A stretch of 64,000 nucleotides of DNA from PMG-095 sp037200885. GTDB lineage: Bacteria > Myxococcota_A > Polyangia > Polyangiales > Polyangiaceae. The notes under the pieces are model-generated. The model had not been told where the DNA came from and searched no databases. It saw only the letters and a list, made by a program, of their open reading frames with translations. The stretch is from contig JBBCIN010000002.1 of NCBI GenBank assembly GCA_037200885.1, positions 2,294,001-2,358,000 of the forward strand. The letters run 5' to 3'. The translations under genes were made by a program, and so were the position numbers. Shown one piece after another: positions 18,102 to 26,500 of this stretch; positions within the stretch are counted from its first letter, which is position 1, and the number at the start of each line of letters is the position of its first letter.

Positions 18102-18842
18102 TCAGGCACCGCCACGGACTAGCTCGCGAGCACGCTCCAAGTCCGAGAAGTCGTCCACTTCGGTCCAGGGCAGGTCGGCCACCGCGACGGCTTCTGCGGC
18201 CAGCGCTTTGGCTGCGATCAGGCGGGAGTACACGTCCTCGTAGTAAAGGCCAGTCTCGCCGCCGGCGATCGCGGCGTCCAAAGCCGCGAACAGACTCGCT
18301 GAGAAGCTTGCGGAGATCCGTTCGATTCCAATGCTCTCCCCGGCACTTTCTGCCAATGCGATGCCTTTGCCGAAGGCGCTGATCTCCAATGCTTCGGGCC
18401 GCGAAAGGGTGACTTTCATCGCCTCCGCATCCAGCATGCGCCCGCCGTCCACGGCCACCGCCAGCTCGGCCGACGAAGCGTCCAGACGTTCCAGCACTTG
18501 ACGCTGGAACACCACGTCCCCATCCAGCTTGAAGAAAGCGTCGGAGCCGAGCGCACCCCGACACAATGCCAGCGACACGGAGTTTTGCGTGCGATCGAAC
18601 TCGGGGTTCCGACAGTACTCGACGACAACGGGCGCGCCCTCCATCGCGGCCCTCACCGCGTCCTCGCGATACCCGGTAGCGAGTACGATTTTTTGCACTC
18701 CGTAGCTCGCAAGCAAGCGCACCGTACGACCCAAGATCGTCTCTCCGCCGAGGTCGACCAACGCCTTGGGTCGATCATCGGTCATGGGTCGAAGGCGCGA
18801 GCCAATACCCGCTACTAGAATCACTGCCGCCGTCGTTTTCAT
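18102..18842 (-). CDS. Sugar/alcohol-phosphate nucleotidyltransferase
   Basis: A single-domain nucleotidyltransferase of 246 residues: ILVAGIGSRLRPMTDDRPKAL at the N terminus (residues 8-28), FDRTQNSVSL, KLDGDVVF carrying the metal-binding Asp, and YEDVYSRL plus WTEVDDFSDLERA near the end. It resembles the LicC / inositol-1-phosphate cytidylyltransferase / choline-phosphate cytidylyltransferase branch. The gene is divergent from inositol-phosphate synthase (68 bp between starts), which makes inositol 1-phosphate an attractive substrate, but this is context only. Confidence 0.85.
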   Translation of the reverse strand: MKTTAAVILVAGIGSRLRPMTDDRPKALVDLGGETILGRTVRLLASYGVQKIVLATGYREDAVRAAMEGAPVVVEYCRNPEFDRTQNSVSLALCRGALGSDAFFKLDGDVVFQRQVLERLDASSAELAVAVDGGRMLDAEAMKVTLSRPEALEISAFGKGIALAESAGESIGIERISASFSASLFAALDAAIAGGETGLYYEDVYSRLIAAKALAAEAVAVADLPWTEVDDFSDLERARELVRGGA

Positions 18843-18909
18843 CTACAATTTCCGTAAATCCTTGGCCCGTGCCATTGCGCACGGGCACGCACCTTGCTAG
18901 GAGCCGCGC

Positions 18910-20223
18910 ATGCAACGACCTGAGACAGTCAAAAAAGCCGAGGGCAAGCTCGCCGTACTCTTGCCGGGAATGGGCGCCGTGTCCACGACCTTGATGGCCG
19001 GTGTCCTCTTGGCCAACAAGGGCCTGGTGAAGCCGATCGGGTCGATCACGCAGACCGGCACGATCCGTCTCGGCAAACGTACCGACAATCGCGTGCCGCG
19101 TATCAAGGACTTTGCGCCGCTCGCCAAGTTGGAAGACATCGTGTTCGGCGGCTGGGATCTATTCCCTGACAGCGCGTACGAAGCCGCGCTTCACGCCAAG
19201 GTGCTGGAGTCCAAAGACCTCGATCCGATCAAAGAAGAGCTCTCGGCGATCAAGCCGATGAAAGCCGTCTTTTATCCGGAGTTCGTCAAACGCTTGCATG
19301 GCACGCACATCAAGACCGGCGCCAGCAAGTTCGATATGGTCGAGCAGCTCCGCGCAGACATTCGCAATTTCATCAAGGACAACGGCTGTTCACGCGCCGT
19401 GTGCGTGTGGTGCGGTTCGACCGAGGTGTATCTGGAGCAAGGCCCCGTTCATCAGTCGATTGCCTCGTTCGAAAGAGGCCTGCACGATAGCGACCCGAGC
19501 ATTGCCAACTCGATGATGTACGCCTGGGCTTGTCTGAAAGAGGGCGTGCCGTTCGCCAACGGTGCTCCGAACTTGACGGTCGACTTCCCGGCGGCGCTCG
19601 AGCTCGCACGAGAGACGCAAACACCGATCTGCGGCAAAGACTTCAAGACGGGCCAGACCTTCATGAAGACGCTGCTCGCCCCCGGCCTGAAGGCACGCGG
19701 CCTCGGCGTGAAGGGCTGGTTCTCCACGAACATCCTGGGCAACCGCGACGGCGAGGTGCTGGATGAGCCAGGCAGCTTTCGCTCGAAGGAAGTCAGCAAG
19801 CTCGGCGCGCTCGAGTCGATCTTCCAACCCGAGCTCAACCCGGAACTTTACGGCGACCTGTACCACAAGGTCCGCATCGAATATTACCCGCCGCGTGGGG
19901 ACGCCAAGGAGGGCTGGGACAACATCGATATCTTCGGCTGGCTCGGCTATCCGATGCAAATCAAGATCGATTTTCTGTGCCGCGATTCCATCTTGGCAGC
20001 TCCGCTCGTTTTGGATTTGGCGCTGTTCGGTGATTTGAGCAAGCGCGCAGGGTTTCGCGGCGTGCAGGAGTGGCTGAGCTTCTACTTCAAGTCGCCGCAA
20101 ACCGCCGAGGGCCTGTATCCCGAACACGACGTCTTCATCCAATCGATGAAGCTGAAAAATACGCTCCGTTGGATGATGGGTGAAGAGCTCATTACTCACT
20201 TGGGTAACGAGTACTACGACTGA
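18910..20223 (+). CDS. myo-Inositol-1-phosphate synthase
   Basis: Converts glucose 6-phosphate to inositol 1-phosphate with NAD. At 437 residues it matches the longer bacterial form. Visible features are the Rossmann start LAVLLPGMGAVSTTLMAGV, the block SKFDMVEQLR, the core GVPFANGAPNLTVDFP, GKDFKTGQTFMKTLLAPGLKARGLGVKGWFSTNILGNRDG with its conserved lysines, and FLCRDSILAAPLVLDLALF. An AGGAG ribosome site lies 7 nt before ATG 18910. It supplies the inositol head group, presumably used with the divergent nucleotidyltransferase and the CDP-alcohol phosphotransferase. Confidence 0.93.
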   Translation: MQRPETVKKAEGKLAVLLPGMGAVSTTLMAGVLLANKGLVKPIGSITQTGTIRLGKRTDNRVPRIKDFAPLAKLEDIVFGGWDLFPDSAYEAALHAKVLESKDLDPIKEELSAIKPMKAVFYPEFVKRLHGTHIKTGASKFDMVEQLRADIRNFIKDNGCSRAVCVWCGSTEVYLEQGPVHQSIASFERGLHDSDPSIANSMMYAWACLKEGVPFANGAPNLTVDFPAALELARETQTPICGKDFKTGQTFMKTLLAPGLKARGLGVKGWFSTNILGNRDGEVLDEPGSFRSKEVSKLGALESIFQPELNPELYGDLYHKVRIEYYPPRGDAKEGWDNIDIFGWLGYPMQIKIDFLCRDSILAAPLVLDLALFGDLSKRAGFRGVQEWLSFYFKSPQTAEGLYPEHDVFIQSMKLKNTLRWMMGEELITHLGNEYYD

Positions 20224-20319
20224 GCCTGGCGCCCGGGCCAGTGATCAAATGTCACATTGGCCGCGAATTGTCGCAGAAAGCCACGAAAACTCGAGCGCGA
20301 GCCCGGAGCTCGCGCTTAA

Positions 20320-20351
20320 AAAGCCGCCCGACGCGCTGCACGGGCGGCTTT
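20320..20351 (+). terminator. Terminator after inositol-phosphate synthase
   Basis: An 11-bp stem (AAAGCCGCCCG with CGGGCGGCTTT) around a 10-nt loop, A-rich before and T-ended after. A second, GC-rich hairpin (GCGCGAGC with GCTCGCGC) lies just upstream at about 20295-20314. Both are downstream of the stop at 20223. Confidence 0.75.
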
Positions 20352-20390
20352 CGCGCGATTACCGCCAGAACAATGCGCTAACATCGCCGC

Positions 20391-21608
20391 GTGCGCAGCG
20401 ACGGGAAGATGCGAAATCTCGCCAGCCAACTGGCAGACGAGCGCGCTCTCCGGGTGCAGGCAGAAGAGGCCAATCGCATCAAGGATGAGTTCCTGGGCAC
20501 GTTGAGCCACGAACTGCGTACGCCGCTGAATGCGATCACCGGTTGGGCGCATCTGCTGCAAGCCGGTACGCTTGGACCGAACGAGCAAGCGCGCGCGATC
20601 GACACGATCCTGCGCAACGCCAAGCAGCAAGCACGCTTGATCGAAGATCTGTTGGACGTTTCACGGATCATCAGCGGCAAACTTTCGCTCAGCCTCTCCC
20701 CGCTGGACCTGAAGAAGATCGTCGAAGCCTCGATCGAAGCCGCGATGCCGGCCGTGCTCGCGAAGCAACTGCGCGTGAGCGCCGACTTCGTGGACGGCTC
20801 CAACGAGGTCTCCGGAGACTCGGTGCGGCTTCAGCAAGTGATCGCGAACTTGCTCAATAACTCGATCAAGTTTTGCGAGCCAGGCGGGCACATCGCGATT
20901 CGCACCCAGCGCGACGGGCGGCAGGTAGCGTTGCAAGTGAGCGATGACGGCCGCGGTATTGCGCCCGAGTTCTTGCCGCTCTTGTTCGAGCGTTTCCGAC
21001 AGGCGGGACACCCCGTTGCGCGGGCCCGTGGCAGCGGGCTTGGCTTGGGTCTGGCGATTGCCCGCTATTTGGTGGAAGCCCACCGCGGCGCGATCACCGC
21101 GGAGAGTCCGGGCGAAGGTCGCGGCGCGACGTTCACGGTCTCACTGCCGCTGTTGTCCTTTGCCGGCTCCGTGCCGCCCAGCACGGGAGACGCTCCCCCG
21201 TCGAATCGACAACTGTGTGGCGCCTACATCCTGGTCATCGACGATGATCCGGACGCGCGCGAGCTGCTCGGATTGCTTTTGGCACGCGAAGGTGCCGAGC
21301 TCGCGCTGGCCGATTCGGCGAAGTCCGCGCGAGACCTGATCCGCGTTCGCCAGCCCGACGTGATCGTGTGTGACGTGGGCATGCCAGAGCAAGACGGGTA
21401 CGCCTTCATGCGTCAGCTACGCGCCTCAGGGGAGCGCGCGGGCGCCTTCATTCCCGCGCTCGCGCTGACCGGCCATGCCAGCGCCGAAGACAGCCGAGTT
21501 GCGCTGTTGGCCGGCTTTCAGATGCACGAGAGTAAACCGCTCGACCCGGTGCGGCTGCTCGATAGCTTGGCGAAACTCTGGCGACGAGGCGTGACGCGAA
21601 TCCCATGA
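20391..21608 (+). CDS. Hybrid histidine kinase with C-terminal receiver domain
   Basis: A soluble 405-residue sensor kinase. A short coiled-coil lead (residues 1-30) is followed by a HisKA domain with the phospho-acceptor His in LSHELRTPLNAI (about residue 38), an HATPase domain (N box NLLNNSIKF, G boxes DDGRGIAPEF and GSGLGLGLAIAR) and a receiver domain from about 275 (VIDDDPDARELL, acceptor Asp in VCDVGMPEQDG, Lys in HESKPLDP). There is no sensor or membrane domain, so input probably comes from a partner. The stop overlaps the start of the KaiC-like gene (ATGA). Confidence 0.9.
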   Translation: MRSDGKMRNLASQLADERALRVQAEEANRIKDEFLGTLSHELRTPLNAITGWAHLLQAGTLGPNEQARAIDTILRNAKQQARLIEDLLDVSRIISGKLSLSLSPLDLKKIVEASIEAAMPAVLAKQLRVSADFVDGSNEVSGDSVRLQQVIANLLNNSIKFCEPGGHIAIRTQRDGRQVALQVSDDGRGIAPEFLPLLFERFRQAGHPVARARGSGLGLGLAIARYLVEAHRGAITAESPGEGRGATFTVSLPLLSFAGSVPPSTGDAPPSNRQLCGAYILVIDDDPDARELLGLLLAREGAELALADSAKSARDLIRVRQPDVIVCDVGMPEQDGYAFMRQLRASGERAGAFIPALALTGHASAEDSRVALLAGFQMHESKPLDPVRLLDSLAKLWRRGVTRIP

Positions 21609-23128
21609 TCGATACCACCGACCCGAAAGCTGAGGCCCAACCCGAAGGCGCATGGTTGGTGGAGCGTAGAAAAACCGGCGTCTCGGGGCTGGACACCCTA
21701 CTTGGCGGAGGGCTGGTCCGCGGCGCGATCTATCTGGTGATGGGCCGGCCTGGCACTGGCAAGACCACCCTCGGCAATCAGCTGTGCTTCGAGCACGTCA
21801 AGCACGGTGGCCGCGCCGCGTACATGACGCTCTTGGCTGAATCGCACGCCGCGATGTTGAAGAACTTGCACACGATGAGCTTCTTCGACGAGAGCGCGAT
21901 CAACAACGGGCTCTCCTACGTCGGAGCATACCGCGCACTGCGCGACGAAAAGCTGCGCGGGCTCCTGGACATGGTGCGTCGGGTGATCTTGGACGAAAAG
22001 GCGTCACTTCTGATCATCGATGGGATCTCCCCCGCGCGTGCCTTGGCCGAGAACGACGTCGCGCTCAAAGAGTTCGTGGTCGAACTGCAGATGCTGAGCG
22101 CGATGACCAATTGCACCACGGTCTTGCTCGCGAACATGACGGCCGCGGACGCCAACGACCCCGAGCACACCATGGTAGATGGTTTGATCGAGCTCGCGTT
22201 CGAGCAATTCCGACGTCGCACGTTCCGCACCATCGAGGTGCTGAAGTTCCGCGGTACGAGGCATTTGCTCGGGCGACACGAGCTGGATATCGGCTCCGAT
22301 GGCGTCTCCATCCATCCGCGCCTGGAGGACCTGCTCGACGGCTCGATCAATCCTGCGCCTGCCAGCGACGAACGCCTGGCGACCGGGATTCGTCAGCTCG
22401 ATACGATGCTACGCGGCGGCGTGCTCAGAGGCACGAACTCCGTCGCGCTCGGCTTTTCGGGCAGCGGCAAGACCACCCTGGGCTCGCACTTCCTAAGCAC
22501 GGGCGCAGAAGCCGGCGAAGCCGGCGTGCTGTTCGGGTTCTACGAATCGCCGGATCGTATTTTCCAGAGCGGCGAGCGCATCGGCCTGCGATTGCGTGAG
22601 CACGCGGCACACGGCAAGTTCTCGCACATTTGGCAACCCTCCTACGAGTTTGGGCTCGACCGCTTGGGCGCTCGCTTGTTGGCCGAAGTCGAGCGCATCG
22701 GCGCCCGACGCGTGGTGATCGACAGCCTGGACGGCTTTCGCCAAGCGGCGACCGATCCGTCGCGCACGATCCGCTTCATGACCGCGCTCCTCGGCGAGTT
22801 GCGGCTCCGCGAAATCACCACCATTCTGATCGACGAGACGATGAAACCGTCGGGCCCAGAGATGGAGATGCGGGTCGAAGGCATTTCGGCGTTGGTCGAG
22901 AATTTGTTCTTGCTCGAGTACATGACGGTCGGCCCCAGAATGCGTCGCCTGATCTCGATCGTGAAGCAACGGGCGAGCGCTCACGAGACCACCGCGCGCG
23001 AGTTCTTCCTCACCGGACGCGGCATCGAAGTCGCGCCCGACGCAGCCAGCGCCGCCGAGGTCGTGGCGCACACCGACGACTACTCCGCCCGCCACAACGA
23101 GAAGCCGCGTCCGCCCGAAGGCGTTTGA
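21605..23128 (+). CDS. Double-domain KaiC-like ATPase
   Basis: A 507-residue RecA-superfamily ATPase with two tandem KaiC domains. Walker A sequences are GRPGTGKTT near residue 45 and GFSGSGKTT near 281; Walker B-like strands are LLIIDGISP and RVVIDSLDGF. Length and layout match cyanobacterial KaiC, but no kaiA or kaiB is present, so this is a KaiC-like signalling ATPase of the non-clock type. It is translationally coupled to the upstream hybrid kinase and followed by a response regulator; the three likely work together. Confidence 0.9.
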   Translation: MIDTTDPKAEAQPEGAWLVERRKTGVSGLDTLLGGGLVRGAIYLVMGRPGTGKTTLGNQLCFEHVKHGGRAAYMTLLAESHAAMLKNLHTMSFFDESAINNGLSYVGAYRALRDEKLRGLLDMVRRVILDEKASLLIIDGISPARALAENDVALKEFVVELQMLSAMTNCTTVLLANMTAADANDPEHTMVDGLIELAFEQFRRRTFRTIEVLKFRGTRHLLGRHELDIGSDGVSIHPRLEDLLDGSINPAPASDERLATGIRQLDTMLRGGVLRGTNSVALGFSGSGKTTLGSHFLSTGAEAGEAGVLFGFYESPDRIFQSGERIGLRLREHAAHGKFSHIWQPSYEFGLDRLGARLLAEVERIGARRVVIDSLDGFRQAATDPSRTIRFMTALLGELRLREITTILIDETMKPSGPEMEMRVEGISALVENLFLLEYMTVGPRMRRLISIVKQRASAHETTAREFFLTGRGIEVAPDAASAAEVVAHTDDYSARHNEKPRPPEGV

Positions 23129-23139
23129 CGCGCCGGGAA

Positions 23140-23520
23140 ATGACGGAAGCGCCTCACAACGTCTTGGTCGTTGACGACGAATACGCTTCGCTCGAAGTTT
23201 TGGCTCTACTTTTGACCGGAGAGGGCTTTCGGACGTTCACCGCCGGGGACGGCCACGAGGCCCTCGAGCGCTTGGCTGAAGTCCCGATGGCGCTCGTGAT
23301 CACCGACTACAAGATGCCGAGGATGGACGGCAGCGAACTGTGCCTGAGGATGCTGGCTGACCCGCGCTTTCAGAACATCCCCGTCATCTTCACTAGCGCC
23401 ACGTATCGTCAGGACGTCCCTCGGCCCAAGAATGTCGCAGCGTTTTTCAGCAAGCCGCTCCTGTTCGAAGACGTTCTGGCTGCCGTGCATCGGATCTTGA
23501 AGAGCGCACCGTCGCCTTAA
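23140..23520 (+). CDS. Single-domain response regulator
   Basis: A CheY-like receiver of 126 residues with nothing attached: acidic pair in LVVDDEY, phospho-acceptor D56 in VITDYKMPRMDG, the Thr/Ser position in IFTSATY and the Lys in FFSKPLLFED. ATG 23140 starts 12 bp after the KaiC-like stop; a TTG at 23125 overlapping that stop is possible. It is a probable phosphorelay partner of the hybrid kinase at 20391. Confidence 0.9.
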   Translation: MTEAPHNVLVVDDEYASLEVLALLLTGEGFRTFTAGDGHEALERLAEVPMALVITDYKMPRMDGSELCLRMLADPRFQNIPVIFTSATYRQDVPRPKNVAAFFSKPLLFEDVLAAVHRILKSAPSP

Positions 23521-23536
23521 AGCGTACACTCGCAGC

Positions 23537-26500
23537 GTGGCAGCAGATCCCCTGCGCGAGCTCTCCCTCCCCGCTCGGGATTGGTTCGAGACGACGCTCG
23601 GAGCTCCGACGCGCGCTCAAGAACTCGGGCTTCCGGCCATCATCTCGGGCGCGTCCACGCTGCTGCTTTCGCCCACCGGCTCCGGCAAGACTTTAGCGGC
23701 GTTCCTATCGGCGGTGGACAAGCTGATGAATTCTCCGGAACCGTCGAAGGAGACGCGCTGCCGAGTGCTCTACGTTTCCCCGCTCAAGGCGCTCGCCGTC
23801 GACATCGAGCGCAATTTGCGAGCGCCAATCGCTGGCATTTCCGAGGCCGCGCGGCGTTTGGGCGTAGACGTACGCGTGCCGACCCTGGCCGTACGCACGG
23901 GCGACACACCACAGGTCGAGCGCGCACGCATGCGTCGCACGCCGCCCGATATCCTGATCACGACTCCGGAGTCTTTGTTTCTGCTTTTGACCTCCGAGAC
24001 TCGCAAGATTCTGGAATCGGTCGAGACGTTGATCGTCGATGAAATCCACTCACTCGTCGCCAGCAAGCGCGGCGCGCATTTGTTCTTGTCGCTCGAACGC
24101 CTGCAGGCACTGCGCGCCGGCAAGCCGCTGCAGAGAATTGGGCTATCTGCCACGCAGCGGCCCTTGGAAGAGGTCGCGCGTTTGCTCGTCGGCTTCGACG
24201 CGGAACTTCGCCAGCGCCCGGTCACGATTATCGATGCCGCACAGAAGAAGCCCCTACGCTTGAGCGTCGAGCTACCCGAGCCGGTCGCCGAACCCGAGGC
24301 CAATGAATCGGATCGGCTACGCGATATCCTGAGTGGTCCCGCGGCGCGTGGTCCGGCCGGCGCGCGTTCGGTCTGGCCCGCGGTGCACGAGCGCTTGGTC
24401 GCGTTGATCCGCGAACATCGCACGACGATGATCTTCGTCAACAGTCGGCGGCTTTCCGAACGGCTCGCCTCGGCATTGAATGAGGTCGCGGGTGAAGAGA
24501 TTGCGCTCGCTCACCACGGTTCGGTCGCGCGTGAAAAGCGCCAGCTGATCGAAGAACGTCTCAAGTCCGGGTTATTGCCGGCGATCGTCGCCACGTCCTC
24601 GCTCGAGCTCGGGCTCGACATCGGGGCCGTCGATTTGGTCGTGCAAATCGAAGCGCCGCCATCGATCGCATCAGGGCTACAACGCATCGGGCGCGCCCAC
24701 CACCACGTCGGTGGCACGCCGCAGGGTGTGTTGATGCCAAAGCATCGGGCCGATTTGTTGGCCACCGCCGCCGCCACGCGCAGTATGTTGGAGGGTCGCG
24801 TCGAAGCCACGTTTTACCCGCGAAACCCGCTGGATGTCCTGGCTCAGCAACTGGTGGCCATGTGCGCGGTCGAACCGTACGACGTCGATACGTTGTACCG
24901 CGCGGTGCGCCAGGCGGCGCCGTTCTCGGAGCTGCCGCGCGCCGCCTTCGACGGCGTGCTCGATATGCTCTCGGGCCGTTACCCGAGCGATGAATTTGCA
25001 GATCTGCGCCCGCGGTTGGTCTGGGACCGCGTGAGCGGCAGCGTACGTGCCCGCTCATTTGCCCTGCGGCTCGCAGTCACCAACGCGGGCACGATCCCCG
25101 ATCGGGGGTTGTACGGCGTATTTTTGGCGGGCGAAGAAGGCCCGAAGGGCGGCCGCCGCGTCGGTGAGCTGGACGAAGAGATGGTCTTCGAGTTGCGCGA
25201 GGGCGAAGTGTTCTTGCTCGGGGCCAGCTCTTGGCGCGCCGAACAGATCACTCACGATCGCGTGCTCGTCTCGCCCGCCGCCGGTGAACCCGGGAAAATG
25301 CCGTTTTGGCACGGGGATCGCCCAGGGCGACCGCTCGAATTCGGCAAAGCAGTGGGCGCATTGACACGCACTCTGGCTCAAGCCGAACGGCCCGCGGCCG
25401 AGGCGTTGCTACGCGAACGGTACTTCCTCGACGCCCCGTCCGCGCACGCCTTGACGGAGTACGTGCACGAGCAAATGACTGCGGCGGGTGAGGTGCCGAG
25501 CGATCGCGTGATCGTCATCGAACGCTTCCTCGACGAAGTCGGTGACCATCGCGTGTGCGTGCTCACTCCGTTCGGGTCCCGGGTACACGCCCCGTGGGCA
25601 ACCGCGGTCACGGAGTTCCTACGCACGCGCCGGGTGGGCGACATCGACAGTGTGTGGTCTGACGATGGCATGATCTTCCGTATTCCAGCTTCGGATGAGC
25701 CCCCACCGAGCGAGTGGTTCTTACCGAGCTCGGCGGATGTCGAAGATCGCGTCAGTCGTGCGATCGACGGAACCTCGCTGTTCGCGGCGCGTTTCCGTGA
25801 GGCTTCGGGGCGCGCCTTGCTCTTGCCACGGCGACACCCGACTCGCCGTCAGCCACTATGGGCGCAACGCAAACGCGCCGCGGATCTGCTGGCCGTCGCC
25901 GCGCGGCATCCGTCCTTTCCAATCGTGCTCGAGACTTACCGCGAGTGTCTGCGAGACGTGTTCGATTTGCCCGGTCTGGTCTCGATCCTCAGCGACGTAG
26001 AGAAACGGCGCGTGCGCGTGCGCACGATCGATACCCAGGCTCCCTCTCCGTTCTCGGCGTCGCTCTTGTTCTCGTTCGTCGCCAACTTCGTGTACGAGGG
26101 TGACGCGCCCCTGGCCGAGCGTCGCGCGCAGGCGCTCACGATCGACCACGAGCGTCTGCGCGAGCTATTGGGCGAGACCGAACTCCGCAGCTTGCTCGAT
26201 CCGGAGGTCATCGCCGAGCACGAGCGCTTCCTGCAAAAGCTCGCCTACCCCGCCAAAGACGCGGACGCCCTGTGCGACGTCCTGCGTGCACTCGGCGACC
26301 TCACCCTGAGCGAGCTGCTCGAGCGAGCCGCGAGCGCCGACGAAGCTCCGCACTGGCTCGCCCAACTAGAGCGCGAGCACCGCGTGTCCCGGGTGCGGAT
26401 TCAACGGGAGATTCGCTATTTGGCGGCGGAGGATGCGGGACGCTATCGAGACGCGCTCGGCATCGTGCCCGCGCCCGGCACGCCCAGCGCGTTTCTCGAA

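Noticed and set aside
17893..18564. 223-codon minus-strand frame over the nucleotidyltransferase region
   Set aside because: Arg/Gly-rich shadow of the 18102-18842 gene in another frame; no domain pattern and no ribosome site.
21605..23128. Circadian-clock kaiC
   Set aside because: Two KaiC domains are present but kaiA and kaiB are not, so only KaiC-like can be said.
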